A stretch of 64,000 nucleotides of DNA from Curtobacterium sp. VKM Ac-2922 (GTDB lineage: Bacteria; Actinomycetota; Actinomycetes; Actinomycetales; Microbacteriaceae), in contig NZ_JALGRO010000010.1 in NCBI RefSeq assembly GCF_022815645.1, forward strand, positions 1 to 64,000. The letters run 5' to 3'. Under the pieces are notes generated by a model. It did no database searches. It was not told the DNA's origin and saw nothing but the letters and a program-made list of their open reading frames with translations. Positions 16,497-25,200 of this stretch are shown here, piece after piece. Positions within the stretch are counted from its first letter, which is position 1. Each line of letters opens with the position of its first letter. Made by a program: the position numbers and the translations under genes.

Positions 16497-17744
16497 ACGG
16501 CCCTGGAGGCCCGGCTCGGCTTCCGTCGTCCGCGTCGCGTCCGGCGTCGACTCGCGTGCGGCCCCGGATGCCAGTCCGGCCGCGACGATGAACACGAACA
16601 CGATGAGCAGACCGTTGAGCAGCCCGAACTGCTCGCCGACGAACCCGATGATCGGCGGGCCGGCCAGGAACGCGACGTAGCCGATGGTGGCCACGGCGCT
16701 GACCTTCGCGGCCGCGGTGCGGGGGTCGTCGGCCGCAGCGGACATGCCCATCGGGAAGCCCAGGCTGGCCCCGAGCCCCCAGAGCACCACGCCGACGATC
16801 GCCAGCGGGATGCTCGGCACGAAGATCAGCATGCCCAGCCCCACCACGGCGACGGCCGCGCTGGTGCGCAGGACGGGGACGCGTCCGAACCGGTCGATGA
16901 GCGGGCTGCCGGCGACGCGGCCGACGGTCATCGCGGCCAGGAACACGGTCAGCACCGCCGAGCCACTGGCGTTGTCGAGCCCGTGCCCGTCGATCATGGC
17001 CAGGGGCAGCCAGTCGTTGGCGGACCCCTCGGCCAGCGCCATGCCGAGGACGATCACGCCGATCAGCAGCGTCGACGGCTGCTTCCACACGGCCCAGCGC
17101 GAGATGGGCAGCGGGACCGGGCTGGTCTCGGTCGGCTCGGGCTCGGTGATCCGCTCGTCGCCGAACCACCGCACGGCCGTACCGAGCGCGACGCAGGTGA
17201 CGACGCCGATCAGGATGAAGTGCAGCGCGACGGGGACCTCGAGCCCCTCGGCCAGGGCTCCGAGGCCGGCGCCGGCGAGCGTGCCGAGGCTGAACGCGGC
17301 GTGGAACAGCGGCATGATCGTGCGGCCGCCCAGGCGCTCGGCGGTGGCCCCGGTGACGTTCATCGACACGTCGCACAGGCCGTTGCCGAAGCCGAAGGCG
17401 ATCAGGCAGACCCAGATCGCGGCGAAGCCCCACCCGGAGCTGACGGCGACACCGGCCATCACCAGACCGAGTGCCAGGCAGACGGCGGCGATCTGCACGC
17501 CTCGCTTCGCGCCGAGTCGACCGACGATGTGCCCGGCGAAGGTCAGGCCGGCGATCGAGCCGACGCTCATGCCGACCACGAGCAGGCCCATCTCGAACGT
17601 GCTGGCGTGGAGTTCGTCGCGCACGCTGGGGATCCGGCCGAGCCACGTCGCGATCGCCAGGCCGGACAGGGTGAACACGACGAACACCGCGTTGCGCCAG
17701 GCGGTGGTGCTCGGGGTGGTCCGGGTGGCTGACGCCGTCGTCAT
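16494..17744 (-). CDS. MFS transporter
   Basis: This 416-residue major-facilitator protein has 12 predicted membrane segments. Recognisable parts are FTLSGLAIATWLGRIPSV in helix 1, FAGHIVGRLGAKRG as the helix 2-3 loop, and the second-half equivalent GSPLIDRFGRVPVL. It resembles FucP/YfcJ-type and drug-exporter-like carriers; the substrate is unknown. It is divergent from a LacI regulator, and the 55-bp spacer holds a perfect palindromic operator. Control by that repressor, and therefore a carbohydrate-type substrate, is likely. Confidence 0.85.
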   Translation of the reverse strand: MTTASATRTTPSTTAWRNAVFVVFTLSGLAIATWLGRIPSVRDELHASTFEMGLLVVGMSVGSIAGLTFAGHIVGRLGAKRGVQIAAVCLALGLVMAGVAVSSGWGFAAIWVCLIAFGFGNGLCDVSMNVTGATAERLGGRTIMPLFHAAFSLGTLAGAGLGALAEGLEVPVALHFILIGVVTCVALGTAVRWFGDERITEPEPTETSPVPLPISRWAVWKQPSTLLIGVIVLGMALAEGSANDWLPLAMIDGHGLDNASGSAVLTVFLAAMTVGRVAGSPLIDRFGRVPVLRTSAAVAVVGLGMLIFVPSIPLAIVGVVLWGLGASLGFPMGMSAAADDPRTAAAKVSAVATIGYVAFLAGPPIIGFVGEQFGLLNGLLIVFVFIVAAGLASGAARESTPDATRTTEAEPGLQGR

Positions 17745-17757
17745 GGTGCTGATCCTG

Positions 17758-17771
17758 TCGAATCGATTCGA
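17758..17771. promoter_or_regulatory. Perfect 14-bp operator for the LacI regulator
   Basis: TCGAATCGATTCGA is a perfect palindrome with the central CG and AATCGATT core typical of LacI-family sites. It lies between the divergent MFS and LacI genes and overlaps the expected -35 position of the lacI-type promoter (-10 TACGCT at 17786-17791), which suggests autoregulation plus control of the transporter. Confidence 0.7.
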
Positions 17772-17785
17772 GTGGGGTTGTCGGA

Positions 17786-17791
17786 TACGCT
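17786..17791 (+). promoter_or_regulatory. -10 box of a probable leaderless mRNA
   Basis: TACGCT ends 8 nt before the ATG of the LacI-family gene; no SD is visible. Confidence 0.5.
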
Positions 17792-17799
17792 AACCGGCG

Positions 17800-18975
17800 A
17801 TGGACGACACGGCAACACCTCCCGGCGCGTCGGGCGCTCCCGACGCTGGCGCGCCCGGCGCTGCTGGTTCCGGCGCGCCTGCCGCTGCCGGCGCTGTCGG
17901 CGCACGGCGCTCTCGGCCGACGCTCGTCGCCGTCGCCCGCGCCGCCGGGGTCGCACCGTCCACGGCATCACTCGCCTTCAGTGGCACCGGCCCGGTGTCC
18001 GAGGACACCCGAGCGCGCGTCCTCGCCGCCGCTGCCGAACTCGGGTACGACGGACCGGACCCCCGCGCCCGGTCCCTGCGCCGCGGCCGCTCCGGCGTCA
18101 TCGGCGTCGTGATGGACGAACGGCTGAGCGACGCCTTCCGCGACCCGGTGAACGTGCTGACGCTCGACGGCATCGCCGAGGTCGCGGGCGAGGCCGGGGT
18201 GTCCCTGCTGCTCGTCCGCAGTCCGCTCGACGACGAGCGCGGCGCCGGTCCGCTGGTCGACGCCCCGATGGACGCGGTGGTGCTGGTGGGCTGCAACGTC
18301 CGTGTCGACCCCGCGGTCGCGGTCCTGCGACGCCGTGGCATCCCCGTCGTCGCGATCGAGGCCGACGACATCGCGGGTGCGGTCCCCATCCAGCTCGACA
18401 ACCGCGAGGCCTCGCGCCGCGCGGCCGCGTTCCTGCGTGACCTCGGGCACCAGGCGGTGACGGTCGTCACGCTGCCGCTCGACGCCTCGCGGCACCGCGG
18501 CCCGATGTCCGACGAGCGGTTCGCCGCCGGTGCCGCCCACACGACGATGGAGCGGCTGCGCGGCGTGCGGGGCGTGTTCCCGGACGCCGTCGCGATCGAG
18601 GCCGGCGGCAGCTCGGTCGAAGAGGGGCGCATCGCCGGTGACGCCCTGTTCGGCCCCGGTGGCAGCCGACCGACCGCCGTCGTGGCGCAGAGCGACCTGC
18701 TCGCCGTCGGGGTGATCTCGGCAGCGCTCGAGGCCGGGTTGCGCGTTCCCGAGGACGTCAGCGTCGTGGGTTTCGACGGCATCCACGTGGACGACAGCCT
18801 GTTGCACCGGTCGCCGATCCGGCACCTGACCACGCTCGTGCAGCCCTTCGTGCAGAAGGGGCAGGCGGCCGCCCGCGCTGCCCTGGCCATGCTCGAGGGT
18901 GCGGCGCCGAGCCCGGCGTCCTTCCGCTCCGAGCTCCGCATCGGCGACACGACGGGGCCGCCCCGCGCGTCCTGA
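17800..18975 (+). CDS. LacI family transcriptional regulator
   Basis: This is a 391-residue repressor. An unusual N-terminal extension of about 40 residues, rich in Gly/Ala/Pro, precedes the DNA-binding domain (RPTLVAVARAAGVAPSTASLAFSG, about residues 42-65). The periplasmic-binding-protein-like effector domain follows (GVIGVVMDE and VVGFDGIHVDD). The extension is translated only if the leaderless start at 17800 is right; no later ATG or GTG fits better. The effector is probably a sugar. A perfect palindrome in the divergent spacer is the likely operator, with the MFS gene as target. Confidence 0.87.
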   Translation: MDDTATPPGASGAPDAGAPGAAGSGAPAAAGAVGARRSRPTLVAVARAAGVAPSTASLAFSGTGPVSEDTRARVLAAAAELGYDGPDPRARSLRRGRSGVIGVVMDERLSDAFRDPVNVLTLDGIAEVAGEAGVSLLLVRSPLDDERGAGPLVDAPMDAVVLVGCNVRVDPAVAVLRRRGIPVVAIEADDIAGAVPIQLDNREASRRAAAFLRDLGHQAVTVVTLPLDASRHRGPMSDERFAAGAAHTTMERLRGVRGVFPDAVAIEAGGSSVEEGRIAGDALFGPGGSRPTAVVAQSDLLAVGVISAALEAGLRVPEDVSVVGFDGIHVDDSLLHRSPIRHLTTLVQPFVQKGQAAARAALAMLEGAAPSPASFRSELRIGDTTGPPRAS

Positions 18976-18988
18976 CCCCGGCCGGCGG

Positions 18989-19144
18989 ACCTCGCACCGT
19001 GCTGGTTGCCCGGGCTCCGGTGCAGGGTTGCCCGCTCGGTGCCGGATTGTTCCCTCGCACCGAGTCGCCAACCTCGCACCGGGAGCGAACCTCGCACCGT
19101 GCGTGCGCCGCCGAACTCCGCACCGCGCGCCGAACCTCGCACCG
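18989..19144. repeat. Cluster of CCTCGCACCG words
   Basis: The spacer between the LacI and MATE genes carries about six copies of (A)CCTCGCACCG, at about 18990, 19053, 19072, 19090, 19115 (CTCCGCACCG variant) and 19134. Spacing is irregular (18-63 bp), all on the same strand. No gene is evident in 18976-19169. Confidence 0.5.
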
Positions 19145-19169
19145 TGCTCACGCCGCCGTGCGCGCCGCT

Positions 19170-20480
19170 TCAGCGCGCCAGCGCCACCGCGATCCACCCC
19201 GGCCGGTGCGCCCGCACGCCGAGCGTCACCGCGCGAACCCCGATGTACCCGAACGAGAACACCGCCCACAGCGCCGCGAGCCCGTCCCCGAACGCCCACA
19301 GCAGCGGCAGGTACACGACCAGGTTCAGCCCGCCCGCGAGCGCCAGGTACCGCGCGTCCCCGGCGCCGATGAGCACCCCGTCCAGCACGAACACGTAGCC
19401 CGCGATCGGCATCCCCGCCGCGATCAGCGCGAGTACGAGCGGCAGCGCACCCCGCACCGCGCCCGAGTCCGAGAACACCGGCCCGAGCACACCGCTGGCG
19501 GCGAGCGTCAGCGCTCCGAGCAGGACACCGCCGCCGATCCCCAGCACCACCAGCCGCGTCGTCACGAGCCGCACCCGGTCGGCGTCCCGTGCGCCGAGCG
19601 CATGCCCGACGAGTGCCTGCCCGGCGATCGCCAGGGCGTCGAGCGCGAACGCCAACGTGCTGAACACGGTCAGCCCGACCTGGGTGGTGGCGAGCCCGGT
19701 CGTCCCGAGCCCGGCCGCGACACCGATCGTCGCGAGCATCGCCACACGCAGCGACGCCGTGCGCAGGAACAGCCAGGCGCCCGAGCGCAGTGCCCGTGCG
19801 ACGCCCGAGGTCCCGGGCCGCAACGGCGCACCCACCGCCCGGGCCGCGCGCACCGCGATCACGACGTACACGGCGGCCATCGCCCACTGCACGATGACGG
19901 TGCCGGCGGCCGAGCCCTCCACGCCCCACCCCAGCCCGTAGATGAGCAGCGCGTTGAGCAGGCCGTTCGCCACGAAGCCGATCGTCGCGACGACCAAGGG
20001 CGTCCGGGTGTCCTGCAGCCCGCGCAGCAGACCGGTGGACGCGGTGACGACCAGGATGCCGGGCAGACCGATCAGCGACACGCTCAGGTACGCCGTCGCC
20101 GCGTCGGACACGGCAGCGTCGGCACCGAACAGCGACACGAGCGGCCCGGCGAGCGGCCAGCCCACCACCGCGAGCAGCACGCCGAGCCCGAGCGCGAGCC
20201 ACATCCCGTCGATGCCCGCGTGCACCGCGGCGCGACGGTCACCGCCGCCGAGCGCCCGGGCGACGGCGGGCGTGGTCGAGTAGGCCAGGAACACCAGCAG
20301 CCCGGTCACGGTCTGCAGCACCGCACTCGCGAGGCCGACGGCCGCCAGCGGCGTCGCCCCGAGGTGCCCGACCAGGGCGGTGTCCGTCATCAGGAACAGC
20401 GGCTCGACGACGAGCGCACCGAGCGCCGGCAGTGCCAACCGCACGATGTCGCGGTCGACGGCGCGACGTGACGAGGGCAT
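19170..20480 (-). CDS. MATE family efflux transporter (DinF-like)
   Basis: This 436-residue membrane exporter has 12 predicted helices in two similar halves. The opening DRDIVRLALPALGALVVEPLF and the LVGHLGATPLAAVGLA segment are typical of MATE proteins. These couple H+ or Na+ entry to export of cationic drugs or metabolites. The frame is open 48 bp upstream, but the ATG at 20480 fits the family start, and a CATGAT -10-like box ends 6 nt before it. The upstream permease terminator separates the two genes. Confidence 0.87.
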   Translation of the reverse strand: MPSSRRAVDRDIVRLALPALGALVVEPLFLMTDTALVGHLGATPLAAVGLASAVLQTVTGLLVFLAYSTTPAVARALGGGDRRAAVHAGIDGMWLALGLGVLLAVVGWPLAGPLVSLFGADAAVSDAATAYLSVSLIGLPGILVVTASTGLLRGLQDTRTPLVVATIGFVANGLLNALLIYGLGWGVEGSAAGTVIVQWAMAAVYVVIAVRAARAVGAPLRPGTSGVARALRSGAWLFLRTASLRVAMLATIGVAAGLGTTGLATTQVGLTVFSTLAFALDALAIAGQALVGHALGARDADRVRLVTTRLVVLGIGGGVLLGALTLAASGVLGPVFSDSGAVRGALPLVLALIAAGMPIAGYVFVLDGVLIGAGDARYLALAGGLNLVVYLPLLWAFGDGLAALWAVFSFGYIGVRAVTLGVRAHRPGWIAVALAR

Positions 20481-20498
20481 CAGGACATCATGCCGGAC

Positions 20499-20572
20499 CG
20501 GACGGGAGGCCCTGGTCGCGCCGTCCACGCAGCGTGCGGTGCGCAGACGGACCGACCACGGCCTCCCGTCCG
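20499..20572 (-). terminator. Terminator of the uracil/xanthine permease gene
   Basis: Arms 20499-20511 and 20560-20572 (13 bp) enclose a second matching segment (GGTCG/CGACC) and an inner CCGTC/GACGG pair. It follows the permease stop (minus strand) by 5 nt and uses the recurrent GGACGGGAGGC core. Confidence 0.65.
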
Positions 20573-20576
20573 ACCG

Positions 20577-21914
20577 TCAATCCGCGCGCGGTTCCGCGGG
20601 CACGCCGCCGGTGGCGGCGTGCGCCGTCTCCGACGCCGCAGGCTCGGCCGGGTCGGTCCCGCGGGCACGGCCGATCAGGTCCATCAGGTGGTAGACGACG
20701 ATCGCGGCGACGGTGCCGACGATGATGCCGCTGAAGCTCGCCTGCCCGAACGAGAACGTGAAGTCCGCGATGCCGATGATGAGCGCGATGCCCGCCGTCA
20801 GCTGGTTCTTGGGCTTGGCGAAGTCGACGCGGTTCTCGACCCAGATGCGGATGCCGATGACGCCGATCAGGCCGTAGAGCGCGGTGGTGGCACCGCCGAG
20901 CACGCCCGCCGGCACGCTCGAGATGACCGCGCCGATCTTCGGGGACAGCCCGAGCAGCACCGCGGCGATCGCGGCGACCCAGTACGCGGCGGTCGAGAAG
21001 ACCCGGGTGGCGGCCATCACGCCGATGTTCTCGCCGTACGTGGTGGTCGCCGAGCCACCGCCGACCCCGGCCAGCACGGTGGAGATGCCGTCGGCCATCA
21101 GGGCCCGCCCGGTCAGCGGGGTGAGGTCGCGGCCCGTGAGCTGCCCGACGCCCTTGACGTGGCCGACGTTCTCGGCGACCAGTGCGAGGACGACGGGCAC
21201 GAACGCCAGGTAGATCGGCAGCTGTGCCGGGTCGAACGCCGGCGCGGTGAACGTCGGCAGGCCGATCCAGGGCTTGTCGGACACGGCGCTGAAGTCCACC
21301 TGGCCGCCGATGAGCGCGGCGACGTACCCGATGACGACGCCGATCACGATCGACAAGCGTCCGAGCAGCCCCTTGAACAGGACCGTGACCAGGATGATCG
21401 ACAGCAGGGTGATCAGCGCGACGACGGGGGACTTCGTGAAGTTGTCGCGCGCGGCCGGGGCCAGGTTGAACCCGATCAGGGCGACGATCGCGCCGGACAC
21501 GACCGGGGGCATGAGACGGTCGATCCACCCGGCGCCGGCCAGGTGCACGACCAGACCGACCACCGCCAGCAGCGCACCGACCACGATGATGCCGGACAGG
21601 GCGAGCGGGATGCCGCCGATCTTCGTCGCGGCACCGATCGGCGCGATGAACGCGAACGACGACCCGAGGTAGCTCGGCAGCCGGTTCCCTGTGATCAGCA
21701 GGAACAGGATCGTCCCGATGCCGCTGAACAGCAGCGTCGTCGACGGCGGGAAGCCTGTTAGCAGCGGGACCAGGAACGTCGCGCCGAACATCGCCACGAC
21801 GTGCTGCACCCCCAGGCCGATCGTCCGTGGCCAGGTCAGGCGCTCGTCCGGCGCCACGATCGTCGTCGCGGAGACGGTCGTGCCGTCACCGTGCAGCTTC
21901 CACGGAAGTCCCAT
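20577..21914 (-). CDS. Uracil/xanthine permease family (NCS2) transporter
   Basis: This 445-residue nucleobase:cation symporter of the NCS2/UraA-UacT family has LGVQHVVAMFGATFLVP at helix 1, the conserved ENVGHVKGVG motif in the middle (about residue 245), and GVGGGSATTTYGENIGVMAATRV, the NCS2 substrate-site signature. A uracil substrate fits the UraA-like signature, but xanthine cannot be excluded. The start is the ATG at 21914: a TACGGT box ends 6 nt before it, and upstream open frame does not resemble protein. It is divergent from the M13 peptidase, with two leaderless-type promoters in 58 bp. Confidence 0.88.
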   Translation of the reverse strand: MGLPWKLHGDGTTVSATTIVAPDERLTWPRTIGLGVQHVVAMFGATFLVPLLTGFPPSTTLLFSGIGTILFLLITGNRLPSYLGSSFAFIAPIGAATKIGGIPLALSGIIVVGALLAVVGLVVHLAGAGWIDRLMPPVVSGAIVALIGFNLAPAARDNFTKSPVVALITLLSIILVTVLFKGLLGRLSIVIGVVIGYVAALIGGQVDFSAVSDKPWIGLPTFTAPAFDPAQLPIYLAFVPVVLALVAENVGHVKGVGQLTGRDLTPLTGRALMADGISTVLAGVGGGSATTTYGENIGVMAATRVFSTAAYWVAAIAAVLLGLSPKIGAVISSVPAGVLGGATTALYGLIGVIGIRIWVENRVDFAKPKNQLTAGIALIIGIADFTFSFGQASFSGIIVGTVAAIVVYHLMDLIGRARGTDPAEPAASETAHAATGGVPAEPRAD

Positions 21915-21920
21915 GGCAGC

Positions 21921-21965
21921 ACCGTACCGGCAGCCCGATGCCCGGTGCCGTTCGGTGACTATCGT
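21921..21965. promoter_or_regulatory. Divergent leaderless-type promoters
   Basis: The minus-strand TACGGT (21921-21926) serves the permease (ATG 21914, 6-nt gap). The plus-strand TATCGT (21960-21965) serves the peptidase (ATG 21973, 7-nt gap). No SD is seen for either gene. Confidence 0.55.
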
Positions 21966-21972
21966 GGATCGC

Positions 21973-23937
21973 ATGACCGACGTCCGAGCGACCACAGGGA
22001 TCCAGACCGACGAACTCGACGAGACGGTGCAGCCGGGGACCGACCTGTACCGCCACGTCAACGGGAAGTGGATCGACGCCACACCGATCCCCGACGACAA
22101 GGCCCGGTACGGCTCGTTCACCGTGCTGGCCGAGGCGGCCGAGGTCGCCGTCCGCGACATCATCGAGCGCTCGCAGCAGGCCGACCCGGGCACCGAGGAG
22201 CGCAAGGTCGGCGACCTGTACTCGTCCTTCATGGACGAGGCCGCGCTCGAGGCGCTCGGCACCGCGCCGATCGAGCCCCTGCTCGCCGAGGTCGCCGCCG
22301 TCGCCAGTCCCGCCGACGTCATCAGCCTGGTCGGCCGGTTCGAGCGCCTGGGCCTGCCGAGCTTCCTGCAGCTGTTCGTCGACAACGACCCGGGCGACCC
22401 CGAGTCCTACGTCGTCTTCCTCGAGCAGTCCGGACTGGGTCTGCCCGACGAGTCGTACTACCGCGAGGACCGCTTCGCCGACATCCGCCAGAAGTACCGC
22501 GAGTTCGTCGCCGCGATGTTCCCCCTGGCCGGGTTCGACGACGGCGCCGAACGCACCGAGCACGTCATCGCACTCGAGACCGCCCTGGCCGGCAAGCACT
22601 GGGACAACGTCGCCACGCGCGACAGCCAGAAGACCTACAACAAGCTGCCGTGGTCCGAGGTCGCGGCACTCGCGCCCGGGATCGACCTGCAGGGCTGGTG
22701 GCAGGCGATCGACGCCCCCGCTGGCGCGTTCGAGACCGTCGTCGTCCGCGAGCCCTCGTTCCTGACCGGCCTGGCCGAGCTCCTGCAGTCCGAGGACCTG
22801 CAGGTCTGGAAGGACTGGCTGGCGTGGCAGGTCATCCGCGGTTCGGCGCCCTACCTGACGAAGGCGTTCTCGGCGACGAGCTTCTCGTTCTACGGCACGG
22901 CGCTCACGGGTGCTCCGAAGCAGCGAGACCGCTGGAAGCGCGGTGTCTCGCTGGTCGAGGGCGCCATGGGCGAGGCCGTCGGCCGGATCTACGTGCAGGA
23001 GCACTTCGACGAGACGTCGAAGGCGACGATGGACGACCTCGTCGCGCACCTGGTCGAGGCGTACCGGCAGAGCATCACGGACCTCGACTGGATGACCGAC
23101 GAGACCCGCGCCCGTGCTCTCGAGAAGCTCGACAAGTTCACGCCGAAGATCGGCTACCCGGTGCAGTGGCGCGACTACTCGGCGCTGTCGGTCACCGCGG
23201 ACGACCTGCTCGGGAACGTGCGCGCGGTCGCGGACTTCCAGGTCGACCGTGAGCTCGGCAAGATCGGCAAGCCCATCGACCGCGACGAGTGGTTCATGAC
23301 CCCGCAGACCATCAACGCGTACTACAACCCGGGCTTCAACGAGATCGTGTTCCCGGCGGCCATCCTGCAGTTCCCGTTCTTCGAGGCCGACCGCGACGCC
23401 GCGGCCAACTACGGGGCGATCGGCGCCGTCATCGGGCACGAGATCGGCCACGGGTTCGACGACCAGGGCTCGCAGTACGACGGCGACGGACGCCTGCAGA
23501 ACTGGTGGACCGAGGCCGACCGCACCGCGTTCGAGGAGCGCACGAAGGCCCTCATCGCCCAGTACGACGCGCTCGTGCCGACCGAGGTCCCCGACGGGTA
23601 CGTCAACGGTGCGCTGACGATCGGCGAGAACATCGGCGACCTGGGCGGGCTGTCCATCGCGTGGAAGGCCTACCTGCTGTCGCTCGACGGGCAGGAGCCC
23701 GCGGTGATCGACGGGCTGTCCGGCGCCGAGCGGTTCTTCCTCAGCTGGGCGCAGGCCTGGCGGATGGCGATCCGTCCGGAAGAGGCAGAGCGGCTGCTGA
23801 CGATCGACCCGCACTCGCCGAACGAGTTCCGCTGCAACCAGGTCGTGCAGAACATCGACGTGTTCTACGACACCTTCGGCGTGACGGAGCAGGACGCGAT
23901 GTACCTCGACCCGGCCGAGCGCGTCGCCATCTGGTGA
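21973..23937 (+). CDS. M13 family (neprilysin-like) metallopeptidase
   Basis: This 654-residue zinc endopeptidase of the M13/PepO family has the zinc site HEIGHGFDDQGS (HExxH, about residue 487) with the third ligand region ENIGDLGGLSIAW downstream. The N-terminal part carries DLYRHVNGKWI and SYYRED typical of M13. There is no signal peptide or membrane anchor, so it is probably cytosolic like many actinobacterial M13 proteins. The ATG at 21973 follows a TATCGT box. Its TGA overlaps the ATG of the serine-hydrolase homologue (TGATG), implying coupled translation. Confidence 0.92.
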   Translation: MTDVRATTGIQTDELDETVQPGTDLYRHVNGKWIDATPIPDDKARYGSFTVLAEAAEVAVRDIIERSQQADPGTEERKVGDLYSSFMDEAALEALGTAPIEPLLAEVAAVASPADVISLVGRFERLGLPSFLQLFVDNDPGDPESYVVFLEQSGLGLPDESYYREDRFADIRQKYREFVAAMFPLAGFDDGAERTEHVIALETALAGKHWDNVATRDSQKTYNKLPWSEVAALAPGIDLQGWWQAIDAPAGAFETVVVREPSFLTGLAELLQSEDLQVWKDWLAWQVIRGSAPYLTKAFSATSFSFYGTALTGAPKQRDRWKRGVSLVEGAMGEAVGRIYVQEHFDETSKATMDDLVAHLVEAYRQSITDLDWMTDETRARALEKLDKFTPKIGYPVQWRDYSALSVTADDLLGNVRAVADFQVDRELGKIGKPIDRDEWFMTPQTINAYYNPGFNEIVFPAAILQFPFFEADRDAAANYGAIGAVIGHEIGHGFDDQGSQYDGDGRLQNWWTEADRTAFEERTKALIAQYDALVPTEVPDGYVNGALTIGENIGDLGGLSIAWKAYLLSLDGQEPAVIDGLSGAERFFLSWAQAWRMAIRPEEAERLLTIDPHSPNEFRCNQVVQNIDVFYDTFGVTEQDAMYLDPAERVAIW

Positions 23938-24893
23938 TGGTCGAACCCGACGCGGCTCCGTCCTCGCGGCGGCGACGCCAGGACGGCCGCGCGGGAGCGG
24001 GCAGCCGTGCCGGCGCGGGCAGCCGTGCCCGAGGGCGGCATCGCGGCGGCGGTGAGGAACGGTTCTCGGCGACGGTCGAGGCCCTCGGCGCGCTCGCGTT
24101 CGACGGTGCGGGTGTCAGCGCGTCCGTCATCGACACGTCGAGCGGCAAGGCCCTGCTGGCCGTCGACGACCGGTTGGTGCAGTCCGTCGGCGGCCTCGGG
24201 CGGATCCTGCTGCTGATCGAGGTCGCCGCGCGGCTCGAGGACGGTCGGCTGCACGGCGACCGGTTGCAGCGCATGGCCCGCGACACCGCCGGCGGGCCCG
24301 GGCTGTGGCAGTTCCTGCAGGAGCCGACGATGCAGGTGTCCGACCTGGCGACGCTGGTCGGGGCGACCGCGGACGCGTGGGCGACGAACGCGCTGCTGTC
24401 GACGGTCGGCATCGACGCCGTGCGCGAACGTGCCGAGTCGCTCGGGGTCGAGCGGTCCGCGTTCATCGACCGGGTCCGTGACCGCCGGGGCCCCGACGAC
24501 GCCCCGGACGTCGCCGTGGCCGCTGCCGGCGAGCTCAGCTGGGTGATGCGGGGTCTGGCGCTCGGCGAGGTCGTCGACGAAGGCGTGTCGAACCGGGTCC
24601 TCGGGTGGCTGTCCCTGGCGACCGACCTCACCCTGGTCGCCGGGGCGTTCGGTCTGGACCCCCTGGCGCACCGGGCGCTCGACCACGGACTGCAGGCGGT
24701 CGCCGTGACGGGCACCGGGCCGGGTGTCCGGTCCGAGGCCGGGGTGCTGCGCGGGCCCGGGTCGAGCGTCAGCTACGCGGTGACCGTGACGTTCGAGGAC
24801 GACACGCTCGACCGGCGTCTCGCCGTCGTCGAGGCGCTCCGGACCATGGGCACCGAGGTGCTCGACGCGGTCCACGTGACCGTGACGCGCTGA
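23937..24893 (+). CDS. Class-A beta-lactamase-like serine hydrolase homologue, catalytic motifs lost
   Basis: This 318-residue protein has the fold pattern of class A beta-lactamase/serine hydrolases after a 40-residue Arg/Gly-rich start. Where the family has SxxK it reads GLGR (residues 86-89); SDN is ADA (145-147); KTG is VTG (about 257-259). All three active-site motifs are gone while the surrounding framework (LLLIEVAARLEDG, WATNALL, GVLRGPGSSVSY) is kept. It is therefore probably non-catalytic, a binding or regulatory protein. Its ATG overlaps the M13 peptidase stop, suggesting the two work together. The exact start within the low-complexity N-terminus is uncertain. Confidence 0.72.
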   Translation: MVEPDAAPSSRRRRQDGRAGAGSRAGAGSRARGRHRGGGEERFSATVEALGALAFDGAGVSASVIDTSSGKALLAVDDRLVQSVGGLGRILLLIEVAARLEDGRLHGDRLQRMARDTAGGPGLWQFLQEPTMQVSDLATLVGATADAWATNALLSTVGIDAVRERAESLGVERSAFIDRVRDRRGPDDAPDVAVAAAGELSWVMRGLALGEVVDEGVSNRVLGWLSLATDLTLVAGAFGLDPLAHRALDHGLQAVAVTGTGPGVRSEAGVLRGPGSSVSYAVTVTFEDDTLDRRLAVVEALRTMGTEVLDAVHVTVTR

Positions 24894-24910
24894 CCGGACG
24901 CGACCACACG

Positions 24911-24949
24911 CACGAACGCCCCGGCCGGATGTCGGTCGGGGCGTTCGTG
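24911..24949. terminator. Bidirectional hairpin terminator
   Basis: Perfect 13-bp arms (24911-24923 and 24937-24949) lie between the convergent serine-hydrolase homologue and the end of the stress cluster. Confidence 0.75.
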
Positions 24950-24976
24950 GCGGAGGCGATCTGGGCCTCCAGGCCG

Positions 24977-25168
24977 TCAGCTGTGCTTCTTGGCGGCCTT
25001 CTCGATCTTCTCGCGGAGCTTCTTGCGCGCCTTGCGGGCGTGCGGGTCGTTCCACATCTTGCGGGCGGTCTCGCCCTTGGACTGCTTGACGACGGTCCGG
25101 TTGGACCGCGAGCCGAACCAGAAGCCGATGAGCACGATGGCGGCGATGACGAGCAGACGGTTGCGCAT
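24977..25168 (-). CDS. Small single-pass membrane protein of the Asp23 cluster
   Basis: This 63-residue protein has one N-terminal membrane helix (LLVIAAIVLIGFWFGS) followed by a strongly basic, Lys/Arg-rich cytoplasmic tail (KMWNDPHARKARKKLREK). It has a clear ATG and follows the membrane-protein gene by 32 bp on the minus strand. It is the last gene of the stress cluster. Function unknown; the tail could contact DNA, RNA or phospholipids. Confidence 0.7.
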   Translation of the reverse strand: MRNRLLVIAAIVLIGFWFGSRSNRTVVKQSKGETARKMWNDPHARKARKKLREKIEKAAKKHS

Positions 25169-25200
25169 GGTGAGTCCCTTCAGTGTCGGATCCCGGCCGG

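Noticed and set aside
17968-20202. 744-codon minus-strand frame across the LacI and MATE region
   Set aside because: It spans two real genes on opposite strands and has only Ala/Arg/Gly-rich text.
21886-23814. 642-codon minus-strand frame opposite the M13 peptidase
   Set aside because: Composition shadow of the peptidase gene, with no motif or start.
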